Origin: Geranomyces variabilis
Taxonomy: Eukaryota; Chytridiomycota; Chytridiomycetes; Spizellomycetales; Powellomycetaceae
Length of the DNA stretch: 64,000 nucleotides
Assembly (NCBI GenBank): GCA_027603065.1
Contig: JADGJP010000016.1
Span: 5,916 to 69,915, forward strand
Reading direction: 5' to 3'
The position numbers were made by a program, and so were the translations under genes. Positions 54,871-64,000 of the stretch are shown here, piece after piece. Under the pieces are notes generated by a model that was not told where the DNA came from, searched no databases, and saw only the letters and a program-made list of their open reading frames with translations. How positions within the stretch are numbered: the first letter of the stretch is position 1; each line of letters begins with the position of its first letter.

Positions 54871-56397
54871 ATGCCATCATTCCTCTCGCCAACAGGTCGC
54901 AGCCCATCTTCCTGCGGCTACTGTCACTCTGATGCATCGTCTTCCTTCTCCACCGGTCTGTGGGCCCACGCTCTTACGCCGCTAGATTACAAGCGCCTGC
55001 TCGACCGCGGCTGGCGTCGCAGCGGCAAATATCTGTACCGGCCCGACCTGACCAAAACCTGCTGCCCGGCACTGACTATTCGCCTGCCCGTTGCCGATTT
55101 CATTCCAAGTAAAAGCCAGAAGCGCGTGGTTGGCAAGTGGAGAAAGTTTATTGCGACTGGTAAAGGCAGCGGGAGGGGCGGAAAGGACGGGGCAAAGGAA
55201 TGCCAAGGTGTAACTCAGGCTAGCAACGGCAGTAAGGAGGGCACACCGGACCCACCTCACCGTCCACCACCTGCGTCTTCGTCGCAACCTTCACCGCCCG
55301 CGCTTCCCGCAACCGCTTCCCCAATCGCCACTCTCCTCCACAACGCCGAACACACCTCCTCTCCACCAACGCACCAAATCCGCACCACACTCTCCCGCTC
55401 CGCCTTCTGTCCAACCTCGTACGCCCTCTATGTTCGCTACCAAACGATAATACATCACGACACTCCGTCCTCCCTCACACCAAAACGCTACACCGATTTC
55501 CTGGTCAGGTCGCCTTTATCCGCCAATGATCCATCACTCGGCTCTTTCCACCAGAAATACTACATTGACGATCAGCTCATTGCGGTAGCGGTGCTGGATG
55601 TACTGCCAGGATGTCTGTCGAGCGTGTATTTCTTTTACGAGCCGGATTATTCGGCTTTGTCGCTGGGAACAGTGAGCGCGTTGAAAGAGATCGTGCTCGC
55701 AGAGGAGCTGCGACGGGAGTATTATTACATGGGTATGCAAGGTTTTCTTTGTCGGACAGCCATATCCTTTTTCCTATTACTCAGATCCTTCCCTTGCTCT
55801 TTAGGATACTACATACATACTTGTCAAAAAATGCGTTACAAAGCGCAATTTGCTCCCTCCGAACTGCTGTGCCCAGTAATGTCAAAAGAACAGCAAAAAT
55901 GTCGTTCCTCGTGGAGTTTAATCCTCATTTTCATTTGCACATCTCTGCTCTCTAGGCTACATATGCATGGCAATCCATTCCCATCGCACTGCCCATTTTA
56001 GAGCGGGAGCGCGTGGCCCCGCTCTTCGATATACCCAGGTTGGCTGACAACACTCGGCCGCAACCGGAATCCCGCTCGGGGATTGCGCTACTTGCCGAAG
56101 TTGAGAACGACCGGTTAAAAGCGGTGTCGGATGATGATGTGGCTGAACTCGACGTTTTTGAGGACGGGGGTTTGGTGCCGTTTGAGGTAATGGCCATTTC
56201 CGACACGCTCCGCTTCGCGAGGAGCATCGTCTCTTGAGCGAACGCCGTATTTTAACAGTTTTTTTTTTCATCTATCCTGTTGATTTGATGTCGACCTCCA
56301 GACGCTACCCGAGTACGAGGGTGCAAAGGACGACGTGCGAGAACTATATGCGCTTCTGGGCGACCAGCTGATCCATGATCTCATTCTGGTTTTCTGA
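54871..56397 (+). CDS. ATE1: Arginyl-tRNA--protein transferase
   Basis: Four exons (54871-55732, 55805-55875, 55956-56186, 56302-56397) give 419 aa. The enzyme adds Arg to N-terminal Asp/Glu or oxidised Cys, marking proteins for the Arg/N-degron pathway. The N-terminal Cys cluster is CGYCHSD; then YKRLLDRGWRRSGKYLYRP, KTCCPALTIRLPV and QKRVVGKWRKF. After a Ser/Pro-rich linker the transferase part has RYQTIIHHDTP, FHQKYYIDDQLIAVAVLDVL, SSVYFFYEPDY and YYMGYYIHTCQKMRYKAQF. All are ATE1 hallmarks. The end ELYALLGDQLIHDLILVF fits. Confidence 0.96.
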
Positions 56398-56892
56398 AGT
56401 GCACGTCGACCCGCTACGATAACTCATTTTTGGCCAAGAAGAAAATAATTACTTGTTTCAAGCGTATACGCGCGTTTTGTGTATTTTAATTCTCTGGCGT
56501 ATGTGTAGGGTTGTGTGAGGAGGTGGGCGCAGCGGGAAGAAAGAAAAAACAGGCGCGTGCGAAAGAGGAAAGAGGAGGTATGTGGCAGTTGGTAAGAAAA
56601 AAGAGGAGGGGTTGCAGGGGAGTGCGGCGGAGTCGACGGCAAATCGACGGGAAAGGGTAAGAGCCGGACTTATTCCTCGCGTCCCGTCGCATTTGATTCG
56701 CAGTGATATGGGAAAGCGCTTGAAACGCGAGGCACTTCCTACCGCCTGCCAGTGTACGTGCTGAGACCCGCTGCAGACGCGCCACCTGGGATCTCGTTAT
56801 GTCTGTAAGTAGATAGAAGGGAGTGCAGTCAGCTCAACGCCCCTTTTTCAACGCGTTGAAAACGTCATCAATCATTGCCAACTGCCGCCCAC
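56398..56892. other. Convergent spacer
   Basis: 3' flanks of ATE1 and VPS26. Purine-rich plus strand at 56520-56660. No gene, repeat or RNA recognised. Confidence 0.45.
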
Positions 56893-58107
56893 TTACTCTT
56901 CAGAATCATCCTTCAACCGATACAATGTAATTTCCTGCTGCTTGAAATACCTCCGATTTTCTTCATCAACGAGGACGAGATTGAGGTAATAGCGCGTGGA
57001 GAACTTTTTGTTCACATCCCGGTAAGTCGGCGTTAATTCGAATCCAGAGAGGAACAGCCGGATGGGGATGGTTTCGCCGCGCACGGGCGCGCCATCCATA
57101 ATTTCAAACTTGGTAACGGTTTCCGATTCGTTGTATTGATTGGGCGCTGCGCCGGTGGTTTCGCGGCGGATGATGGAGAGCTCCATGTATTTGATTTTAA
57201 TTCGGACGAGGAGGAAGTAAATTTTGCCGACGATTACGTCGCGTAGATGGTATCTGAAAACGATTGCAGAACAAGTCAGTCGATCAAAGTTTCCAGCGCT
57301 ATTGGCTTCCGTTGCATCAAGACGCACTTTGACTTGTTATACTCAAATTCGATGTGTAGGCAGTCTAGCGGTTGGGTGTAGAAGTCAGCAATGTGTTGTT
57401 TCAACGACACCAACGAGTGTGGCTAACTAGCAACACGCACCCTCAATTCCAACCTCCATCTTGATCGAATTGTTAACTTCAGGCGGCATTCGATAGCTAT
57501 GCACAAACACGTCCTTCTCCTTTGTGATATCGCTTATCCGCCGCGCGACCGTGACACGGACAAAATACCGCAGCTTCACATTGATCCCAAAATAGCTTTC
57601 GAACTGCTTTTCGACGTTTTTGAATTCAAAGTCGTATGTGACGGAGGAGCGCAGCTCTCCAGGGGCCGCGAGCTCTTGTGCAAGGGAGGAAAACTCGTAG
57701 TGGTTGCCGCGGTCGTAGAAAAGTTCGATGTGCCCTACCCACTCAATTTTGATGCCTTGGTGCTCCACTTTTTTCCCGTCGCGGACCCGGAGCTGGACCT
57801 GGGAGGGAGAACCATAGACTGGTCAGGTCATTGTGGATTGCGAAGCGGGAAGCCCGTCGCCCTTCTTCGTAGAAGCATCCCACACCTTTCCGCTAACGGA
57901 CTCGCCGTCATAAAACAGCGGGTATTTCGCCTTTTTGTCCTTATCGACTTTGACCTCGACTAGTTTGCGTTGGTCTTCGCCGTTGAGGACCACCTCAATG
58001 TCGGCCGAGTTGCCGAGTCCAAAGAGGCTCTACATGCCACACGCCCGGTGTTAGTGAGAACCTTTCCCGGCCTCGTTTGGAATTCAAGCACGAGAACTTA
58101 CAGCCAT
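56893..58107 (-). CDS. VPS26: Retromer subunit VPS26
   Basis: Five exons (58102-58107, 57886-58029, 57441-57798, 57328-57364, 56893-57253) give 301 aa of arrestin-like fold. Retromer recycles cargo from endosomes. Signatures: LFGLGNSADIEVVLNG, FYDGESVSGK, VEHQGIKIEWVGHIELFYDR, then [35 protein letters not shown] and EIMDGAPVRGETIPIRLFLS; near the end DVNKKFSTRYYLNLVLVDEE. The first exon is only six bases (ATGGCT), a split also known for small first exons in compact fungal genes. It stops soon after the core, without the long tail of animal VPS26. Confidence 0.95.
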
Positions 58108-58480
58108 GTTATGGGGGAGCGAGCGTCGAAGAATGAAAGTGGAGATAGGAACGCGCTGGGCAGGGCGGGATCGGCGAGCGGAAGGTAACCGTGAATGCTG
58201 CAAAGACGCTGACAGCGATATTAAGCAAAGCAAGCAGCAGAGGAGGAGGGTGGTCCCGGCGAAAAGAAAGGAGGAGTCGTGAAGCTCCGGCGAAGTAGCA
58301 ATTAGGGGGACGGTAGCGAGTGAGGATGATGCGGGGCACGTCAACGTTGACGGGTGGCCGTGCGCTTGGTGGCTTTGCTTTTCATTTGGCTCTCTGCGCA
58401 CGTCTTGGCGATGTCAAACACTGAAGGGATTTTGTATGGTTGCAGATTGTGCTCAACAGAAAAAAATGAGAAATAAAGAT
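58108..58480. other. Spacer between VPS26 and hexokinase
   Basis: VPS26 promoter and hexokinase 3' flank, both minus strand. Purine-rich plus strand at 58230-58280. No other feature. Confidence 0.45.
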
Positions 58481-60402
58481 TCAAATTTCCTCGTCGCCCA
58501 CATCCGCCAGCGCTGCGATTAGCGCCGCACCCTGTCCAGAGCCGTCGCGTGCTACATAACCGGAACGGATAGTAAGTTAGTACCCACTCCAAATAGTCTG
58601 GAGTTTTGCCCGCCTCCGACCCGTTTCACTGTCTTTACCTTGCGCAAGCACAATTCCATCGGCATTGATACCCAGCAGCTCCCGCAACGCGTCGCGCATG
58701 CGGTTGGCAAAGTGAGGGTAGTGCTCAAACACGCTGCCGTCGACCGCTACGGTGCATCCTGCCAGCTTGTTGGTCTTGGTGACCACCGAGGCCACACCAA
58801 TCGCCGCAAGTCGCGCCGCACGCGTGCCTACGAGCTCGCACACGCGCTTGATCAGTCGCCGGTCAGATAGCGTCGTTTGCCGCACGGCGTAAAGGTCTTC
58901 AAATATCGATTTCGTGTCAGTGAGCTCCATCGAGTGGTCACTAGAATGCAACAAATAGAACTTTAGTTCTAAAGTCCATTGGTTAGACTCATTGGTGATG
59001 GTCCCTCACCGCTCAATGCGCGACATGTTGGCAGTGTCAAAACTGTGCTCAGCCTCCAAAGCCTCGCACCGTCGGCCCGCAAACAGCTGGCCCGTCGAAA
59101 TGAGGTCGATGAGGACGTAGCGCGTAATCTCGCCAAGGTACAGACCAGATATCATTTTCTCGTAACTTTGTTTTTCTGGTAAATGGGTTAAAGACGTACA
59201 AACAAAGTTTAGCTTAAGGCACTCAGAAATTTTTGGCGCCTTCTTTGGAGAAGCCAAACTTACTTGGATTGGGCGATGCACGGTCGACGGCAGCATCGTA
59301 GTCCGTGGTAGGAAGAATAATTCCATCCTGGCCCCACGCTCCCCACTCCATGTTGATGACCATCTCGCCGGATTCCGGTCTGGGGCCAGTCCACTTGGGT
59401 ATGCTCTCAATACGCTCGACATAGGCGGCGTTGGTTCCCGTGCCGAGAATCACACCCATGTAGGTTGCCGTGTCGATGTAGGCGTGCGAGATGAGCGTTC
59501 CGACAGTGTCGTTGACAAGTGCGGTAACATTGATGCGAAGCTTTTTGCGTTTAAACGCGTCCTGGAGCAGCTTGACTGCATCAACGCCGACAACGCCCGA
59601 CGCGGTGAAGCCTTTAGTCCAGTAAAATAGCGTGCCCTTGTTCAGGGCATGCTGGTCGACCGGAAAGGAGAAGGTGAAACCCATCTTAAGCGCCGCGTTC
59701 TTGTCAAGATTGTACTCGTCCATGGTCTGGCCGACACAGTCGGCGAAAAAGTCAAACAGGGCAACAGCGGTGCCGGTCTTGAGCTCCTCAGACACGACAA
59801 ACTTTTTTTGCCGGGTGCGGACCTGGCCTTTACCCTTGAGCGTGACTTCGCACACCCGGAAGTTGCTGCCGCCCAGGTCAAGCGCGAGGTAGGTGCCGCT
59901 TTCATCGCCGGAGGGACGGCGGATAACGTATGAGGGAATCATCTTCATCACGGCATTATCGCGTTTCAAACCTCTACAGAAAGCAGAGAAACGAAAGTTT
60001 AGACAACAGGAAGGAGAGCGAGATAAAAAGCCAAACCGCGATCCCCATGCAACACTGCAGCACTGTTCTGCCGCTTGCAACCCTCAGTATTTTTCCTCCC
60101 TCCCTTTAGTTTTTTGCCCACCTTTCCATGTCGCGGATGAAGGCTTTGACCATGTTGTGCAGCATGGAGGTCGAGATGGTAAACTCGCGTTCGAGGCGCT
60201 GGGTGGCGGTCTCGACCTGCTTGCGGGCCATGAGGGCATTTCGACTGGCGGAGAGCAGCGATTCTGCCTCGGACTGCCGTGGAGGAGTGCAGGAGGACAG
60301 CAGGTACTGCACGGCGGCGGTCAGGGCGACGCCGGTGGTCAGACCAAAGACAAAGAGCGGCACGCGGTTGTCCTGAGCCCAGAGAAAGGACGACATTTTC
60401 AT
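58481..60402 (-). CDS. Hexokinase with an N-terminal membrane anchor
   Basis: Five exons (60122-60402, 59264-59973, 59010-59175, 58639-58940, 58481-58551) give 509 aa. The sugar kinase core is complete: phosphate loop LALDLGGSNFRV near residue 125, sugar-binding segments NKGTLFYWTKGF and ALVNDTVGTLISHAY (catalytic Asp), GTGTNAAYVE, then EKMISGLYLGEITRYV and ATP-site residues VDGSVFEHYPHF and DGSGQGAAL near the end. Unlike typical fungal hexokinases the N-terminus carries a hydrophobic stretch (VPLFVFGLTTGVALTAAVQY, residues 14-33) with basic/polar flanks, then a helical spacer. This resembles plant type-B hexokinases anchored to the mitochondrial outer membrane. Catalytic role certain; location inferred. 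Confidence 0.94.
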
Positions 60403-61087
60403 ACGCTAGCTAGCTACAGACAGATGCGATGAGGCAGAAGGACTGAGAAGAAACTCGCTCGGGCAGGTGGGGCGGTTGGCAAGATGGCCTTTACTAGAAA
60501 CAGCTCTGCAAGGCTGGCGACCGAAAGCGAGGAATGCGGCGGGCGGGTCGCGTGCCTGTGTCACTCACTCACTGGGGCGTGTGTGACAGACAGTCCCGTC
60601 ATCGCCATCCATCCATCCATCCATCCCATCATTCCAGCCAACCACCACAGCAAACTACTACGACTTTCTCCCGTTCGCTCGAGCGCTCGCGAGCTTGCAC
60701 AGAAACATCGATAAAGCCAAAAGCACTCCGCCCAGCACCTGCTGCGCACCTGGTAAATCAGCGCTCGATGCGTCCCTACATTTACTGTACGCCATGATTC
60801 AGCACTCGACGGTCTATTCCTGAGGAGAGAGGCACAATAGTGCGCGGGATGTGTCACGCGCTCGCTCCCTTTCCAGAAACTTTGGTTCCAAAGGCCAAGG
60901 CTGGCCATCGTCCTCCGCCAACCGGCATACGGCATATATACCCCTCTCCCGCTCAGTACGGAGAGTTATTTATTTAAGCGCACACTGAGGTCCGTCGGAC
61001 GGTCGTGGAGGCAAACAGCGTCTTGACAAACAACGCACCGGGCTGCGAGCTGACCCGCCCGCCGTTTTGACTCTCAAGATTCAGACG
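60403..61087. promoter_or_regulatory. Divergent promoter region, hexokinase and ING protein
   Basis: 685 bases. Includes a CATC microsatellite (60604-60629), a TATATA element at 60939-60944 facing the ING gene about 145 bases before its ATG, and no supported ORF. Confidence 0.45.
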
Positions 61088-62746
61088 ATGAGCGCCGGCG
61101 CCGAATACGTCCCGACTACGGTCCTTGAGGATTACATGGCCAGTGAGTCTTTGTTTGACCGGTTTTGCCCGCGAGCCGCGCGGGAGGACGTGCAACGCTT
61201 GGCACCATTCGGAGGCTGATCCTTCGCTCCTTCAGCGATCGCAAGTTTTCCCTCAGACCTCCAGCAGACTCTCAATGAGCTCCGCAGCAAGGATGAGGAG
61301 TATGTCGGTACGACTTCACACAAAGCTTTACTGTTTTTGCGTGCGCTCAGTCCGTCAGGAAGGATACTTAACGCGTGTTCACGCCCTCTAGCCCTGCGAA
61401 GCGAGATAGAACGAACACAAACCGACTTTTATGGAAAGCTGGAGGATATCGTCAGAGCGCAAGTGCGCCCGGGCAGAAGCGGGGCCTTTCCAAGTCACCT
61501 GCCAGGAGTTCTAGTTGGCACTCCGCCCGCGTTCTCTGGTGCTCGGTCGAGTAGTGCCTCTGCAGCAACCCGAGATGCCGAGACAAAGCAGAGAGAGCTT
61601 TTGCGCGACTTTCCGGGTCAGCTGGATCTGTATCAGCAGATAAATGCAGATTTTGGCCGGTGTCACGCCCTCGCGGATGATAAGGTGCGGATTGCGGAAA
61701 GGTCAAAGGAATTGGTAAGAAAATGGCAATGGAAATTATAGAATTGCACACTGCGCAGCTGTAACCTACGCGCTTTCAGATTGATCGGTATTTGCGCCGT
61801 CTGTCTGAAGATCTAGATCGTATATCTCCGGCTTTTGATGACGAACCAGCTGGCAGCGCATCTGCGTCCCCAGCGCTTTCTACGCCAATTTCGCGTATTC
61901 GCGAATCACGCATGACACCCTCTTCTTATCGATCATCGGCCTTGCGGGCCAAGCACCCGGATTTGGCTGAGTATGACCCGTCAGAGTCTCGGCTAAGCGC
62001 ACTAAGTAAGCAGAAGTGGCGTTGGAAGTTTGTTCGAGGTTCCAGCTGAAGAGGCGTTGGAAGTTCATTCAAGGGTTCCCAGACTATTTGTACTAACCGT
62101 TGCGATTTTCGGTTCCAGAACGCAAATCCATCACACCAAAGCGCTTAATAAAACGTAAAACGTAATTTAAGAAACATGCTTGTATCAGCTGGAAGGCATT
62201 GTGTAATGTGCGAATACTTACGTGCGCATATCCCACAGCTTTGGCGACCTTGCCGCAAGAAACTCTGCCGCGTCGAACGGTCATCACCCAGCCGCTACGG
62301 GCTACCCACCGCCGTCAGCCATGTCAACCCCCATGTCGCATGCATCCGCTCAACCTGCCTCTCCTCGCATGCGCGCCGCGTCACCTGACACCACCGACGA
62401 CCTGCTGTACTGTCTGTGCCAGCAAGTCTCCTTTGGCGAAATGATCGCATGCGACAATCCGGTAATGTGACCCGCTTTGTGTTCACCCGTGTTCGCAAAT
62501 GCAAACCATTCTAACGATTGCCTGCTTTTATTACAGCAATGTCCGCATGAATGGTTCCATCTCGGCTGTGTGGGTCTCGCTGGCCCTCCCGCAGGCGCCT
62601 GGATGTGTCCGACCTGCGTACAGAATGGTGCGCTCACGCCGGGTCTTACGTCCGACTGCATGGATTCAGATTCCGCGATTCCAGTGCTCGCCGCCGCTGC
62701 GGACCGATCCAGCCACCATGCGAGAAAAAAGACGCGAGTAATTTGA
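61088..62746 (+). CDS. ING-family chromatin reader with PHD finger
   Basis: Seven exons (61088-61142, 61236-61307, 61392-61714, 61780-62005, 62119-62161, 62239-62461, 62537-62746) give 383 aa. The N-terminal ING helix pair is [33 protein letters not shown] and [20 protein letters not shown] basic exon ([14 protein letters not shown]) supplies a nuclear signal. The PHD finger has all eight ligands in [19 protein letters not shown] then [10 protein letters not shown] and WMCPTC, which in this family binds H3K4me3. ING proteins are subunits of histone acetyltransferase or deacetylase complexes (yeast Yng1/Yng2/Pho23). The C-terminal 45 residues after the finger are unusual in length, and the last exon border is uncertain. 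Confidence 0.92.
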
Positions 62747-62963
62747 ACAACATCCTTCCGCAAGATGTGGTTGCGCCGCCGACAGGCAAAAAACTTTTTG
62801 GTGCAGACTTTAGTAAAGGACCGTAAGAGCACAGCTCGTGGCTTTAGCCGCGCGTGCACCGATTGAGCCACCGCTTTGAACTTCCAGACAATCATTCTGA
62901 TTACCCAGTGGACACATGTAATCATTTGCTGAAATATGCAACAGTTGTGATAATGCAATAATA

Positions 62964-64000
62964 CTATACGGCGATGCCCTCAAACTTTTTTAACCGCTCT
63001 TCCATCGTCATCATCTTTGTCGTCAATTCCTGTGCGTGCAAGAAGGACGTAAGGCTAAGGTTCTGCGCCCCCGAGGACATCACTCGCACAGGCCTGATTT
63101 TACCTCCAGAAGCTTCTGCATCTTAGTATTTATTTGCGCGAGCGTAGCGGGATCCATCTTTTGCATCGCCGAGGTGCTGGATAAGATGTTAAGGTTGAAG
63201 CTCTGTGGAGATTGGGAAGGAGAGACATAATGAACAAATCGAGCTGGTCAGAAACACTAACGCCAACACGGCTTTTTGAGGTCATTCCCTCTTCATACCG
63301 CAATTTTCGGCTTTTCGTCCGGCTGTAGCTGTGAGGCATGATCTCGCAACGCGTATTGGCGAATCACGCTGGATTTCTGGTCAAGCTCTTCGCCGAGCCG
63401 TTGGACACGATCGAGTGCTTGGCGGAGCTGTCAGGAAGAAGGAATGTAAAGGAAGATTTCGTCTAGTCACTTCTCAAAGCCGTGAGAACTGCTAGTCCGC
63501 ATAGGCTGAAAGTACCTCCTCGTCTTGGTACTTTGCGCGCTTGTTCAGCGCTTCATTATGTTGTGCGAGTGCGAGCAAATCGTCGGTTAACTTGAAACGA
63601 GTTCCAACAATCAGATGAGTAAAAAGCCAGCTATGCCAAAGAGCCGATCAGGCAAACGTCAATAGTTGCTTACCCGCTCGACTTTGGGCACGCCGACTTC
63701 TTGCGGAGTCTTGGCCTGGCTAAGGTTCATGTTGCTGTTCTTCGTAGATGGGGACCTTGGCTCGTCCATGCTTGAAGGACCTTCCTCTTCATGCAGCTCG
63801 CGCTGTCGACGCTCTTTCGACAATTGCTTTTGCAAGTCTTTGACCTATACGAGGAAGAAAGGCGTCACTCAGGGCAACGCTTTCTCTCATCAGGCAAACT
63901 CAAACAAACTCACAATCTGCGCGCTCTTGCGCTCCATGATCTTCATATCGTTCTCCAGCTGGCTGGCCTTCCTTGCGAGCTCGGCATTTTCCGCCTCGAG
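62964..64000 (-). CDS. Coiled-coil protein, C-terminal part (runs off the window)
   Basis: Six in-frame exons are visible (63914-64000, 63674-63844, 63516-63590, 63299-63427, 63104-63202, 62964-63029); the gene continues beyond base 64000. The product is a long coiled coil (LARKASQLENDMKIMERKSA, KDLQKQLSKERRQRELHEEE, LTDDLLALAQHNEALNKRAK) broken by a short Pro/Ser linker. It ends with ELDQKSSVIRQYALRDHA, a small Met/Asn/Leu segment, and KMMTMEERLKKFEGIAV. The KSxVIRxYxLR segment near the C-terminus recalls CCDC186/golgin-like proteins of the Golgi, which would be a weak family hint only. All borders keep frame. Confidence 0.75.

Overview
The window is eukaryotic nuclear DNA, most likely from a zoosporic (flagellated) fungus of the chytrid grade. 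Nearly every recognisable gene is split by short GT-AG introns, mostly 50-100 bases, and intergenic gaps are often only 100-500 bases. The gene content is fungal: a V-ATPase subunit f of the yeast type, a bifunctional PFK2/FBPase-2, a fungal-type CsbD-like protein and a chitin deacetylase remnant. A complete IFT38/CLUAP1 gene (50085-51935) shows that the organism builds cilia or flagella. No tRNA, rRNA, CRISPR array or operon was seen.

Layout. 1-5.5 kb: a 574-aa protein of a locally repeated family, a G-patch-like protein 60 bases behind it, a 30-base minisatellite and an unrecognised basic protein. 5.8-15.8 kb: dense housekeeping block (CsbD-like stress protein, coiled-coil protein, MFSD5/MOT2 molybdate transporter, choline-phosphate cytidylyltransferase, V-ATPase subunit f, GPALPP1, asparagine synthetase). 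15.8-26.5 kb: a gene-poor accessory island with dispersed repeats, three TA-flanked MITEs plus a MITE end, a chitin deacetylase fossil, a degraded nuclease-like gene, an XPG/PIN plus zinc-ribbon gene with an internal stop, unrecognised genes and a strong GC hairpin. 26.5-64 kb: second housekeeping block (disordered nuclear protein, thiolase-like protein, F-box/WD40/UIM protein, caprin homologue, PI31, pyrimidine 5'-nucleotidase, V-ATPase D, ankyrin-DIL protein, peptidyl-tRNA hydrolase, PFKFB, DUF4385 protein, NEK kinase, IFT38, POLE2, ATE1, VPS26, anchored hexokinase, ING/PHD protein and the C-terminal part of a coiled-coil protein). It is broken by degraded spacers at 38.8-40.6 kb and 25-26.5 kb.

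How genes relate. There are no operons; genes are packed as divergent pairs sharing 165-450 base promoters (PI31/NT5C3, GPALPP1/ASN, POLE2/ATE1, PTH/PFKFB, thiolase/F-box) and as convergent pairs. In one convergent pair (NT5C3/VMA8) both stop codons lie in the same CTAG. Functional links inside the window are loose: two V-ATPase subunits, hexokinase plus PFKFB for glycolytic control, and three ubiquitin-proteasome genes (F-box/UIM protein, PI31, ATE1).

Exon borders were deduced by hand from splice signals, reading-frame continuity and remembered family sequences. Coordinates span start codon to stop codon, introns included. No similarity search was run, and starts without homologue support are uncertain.
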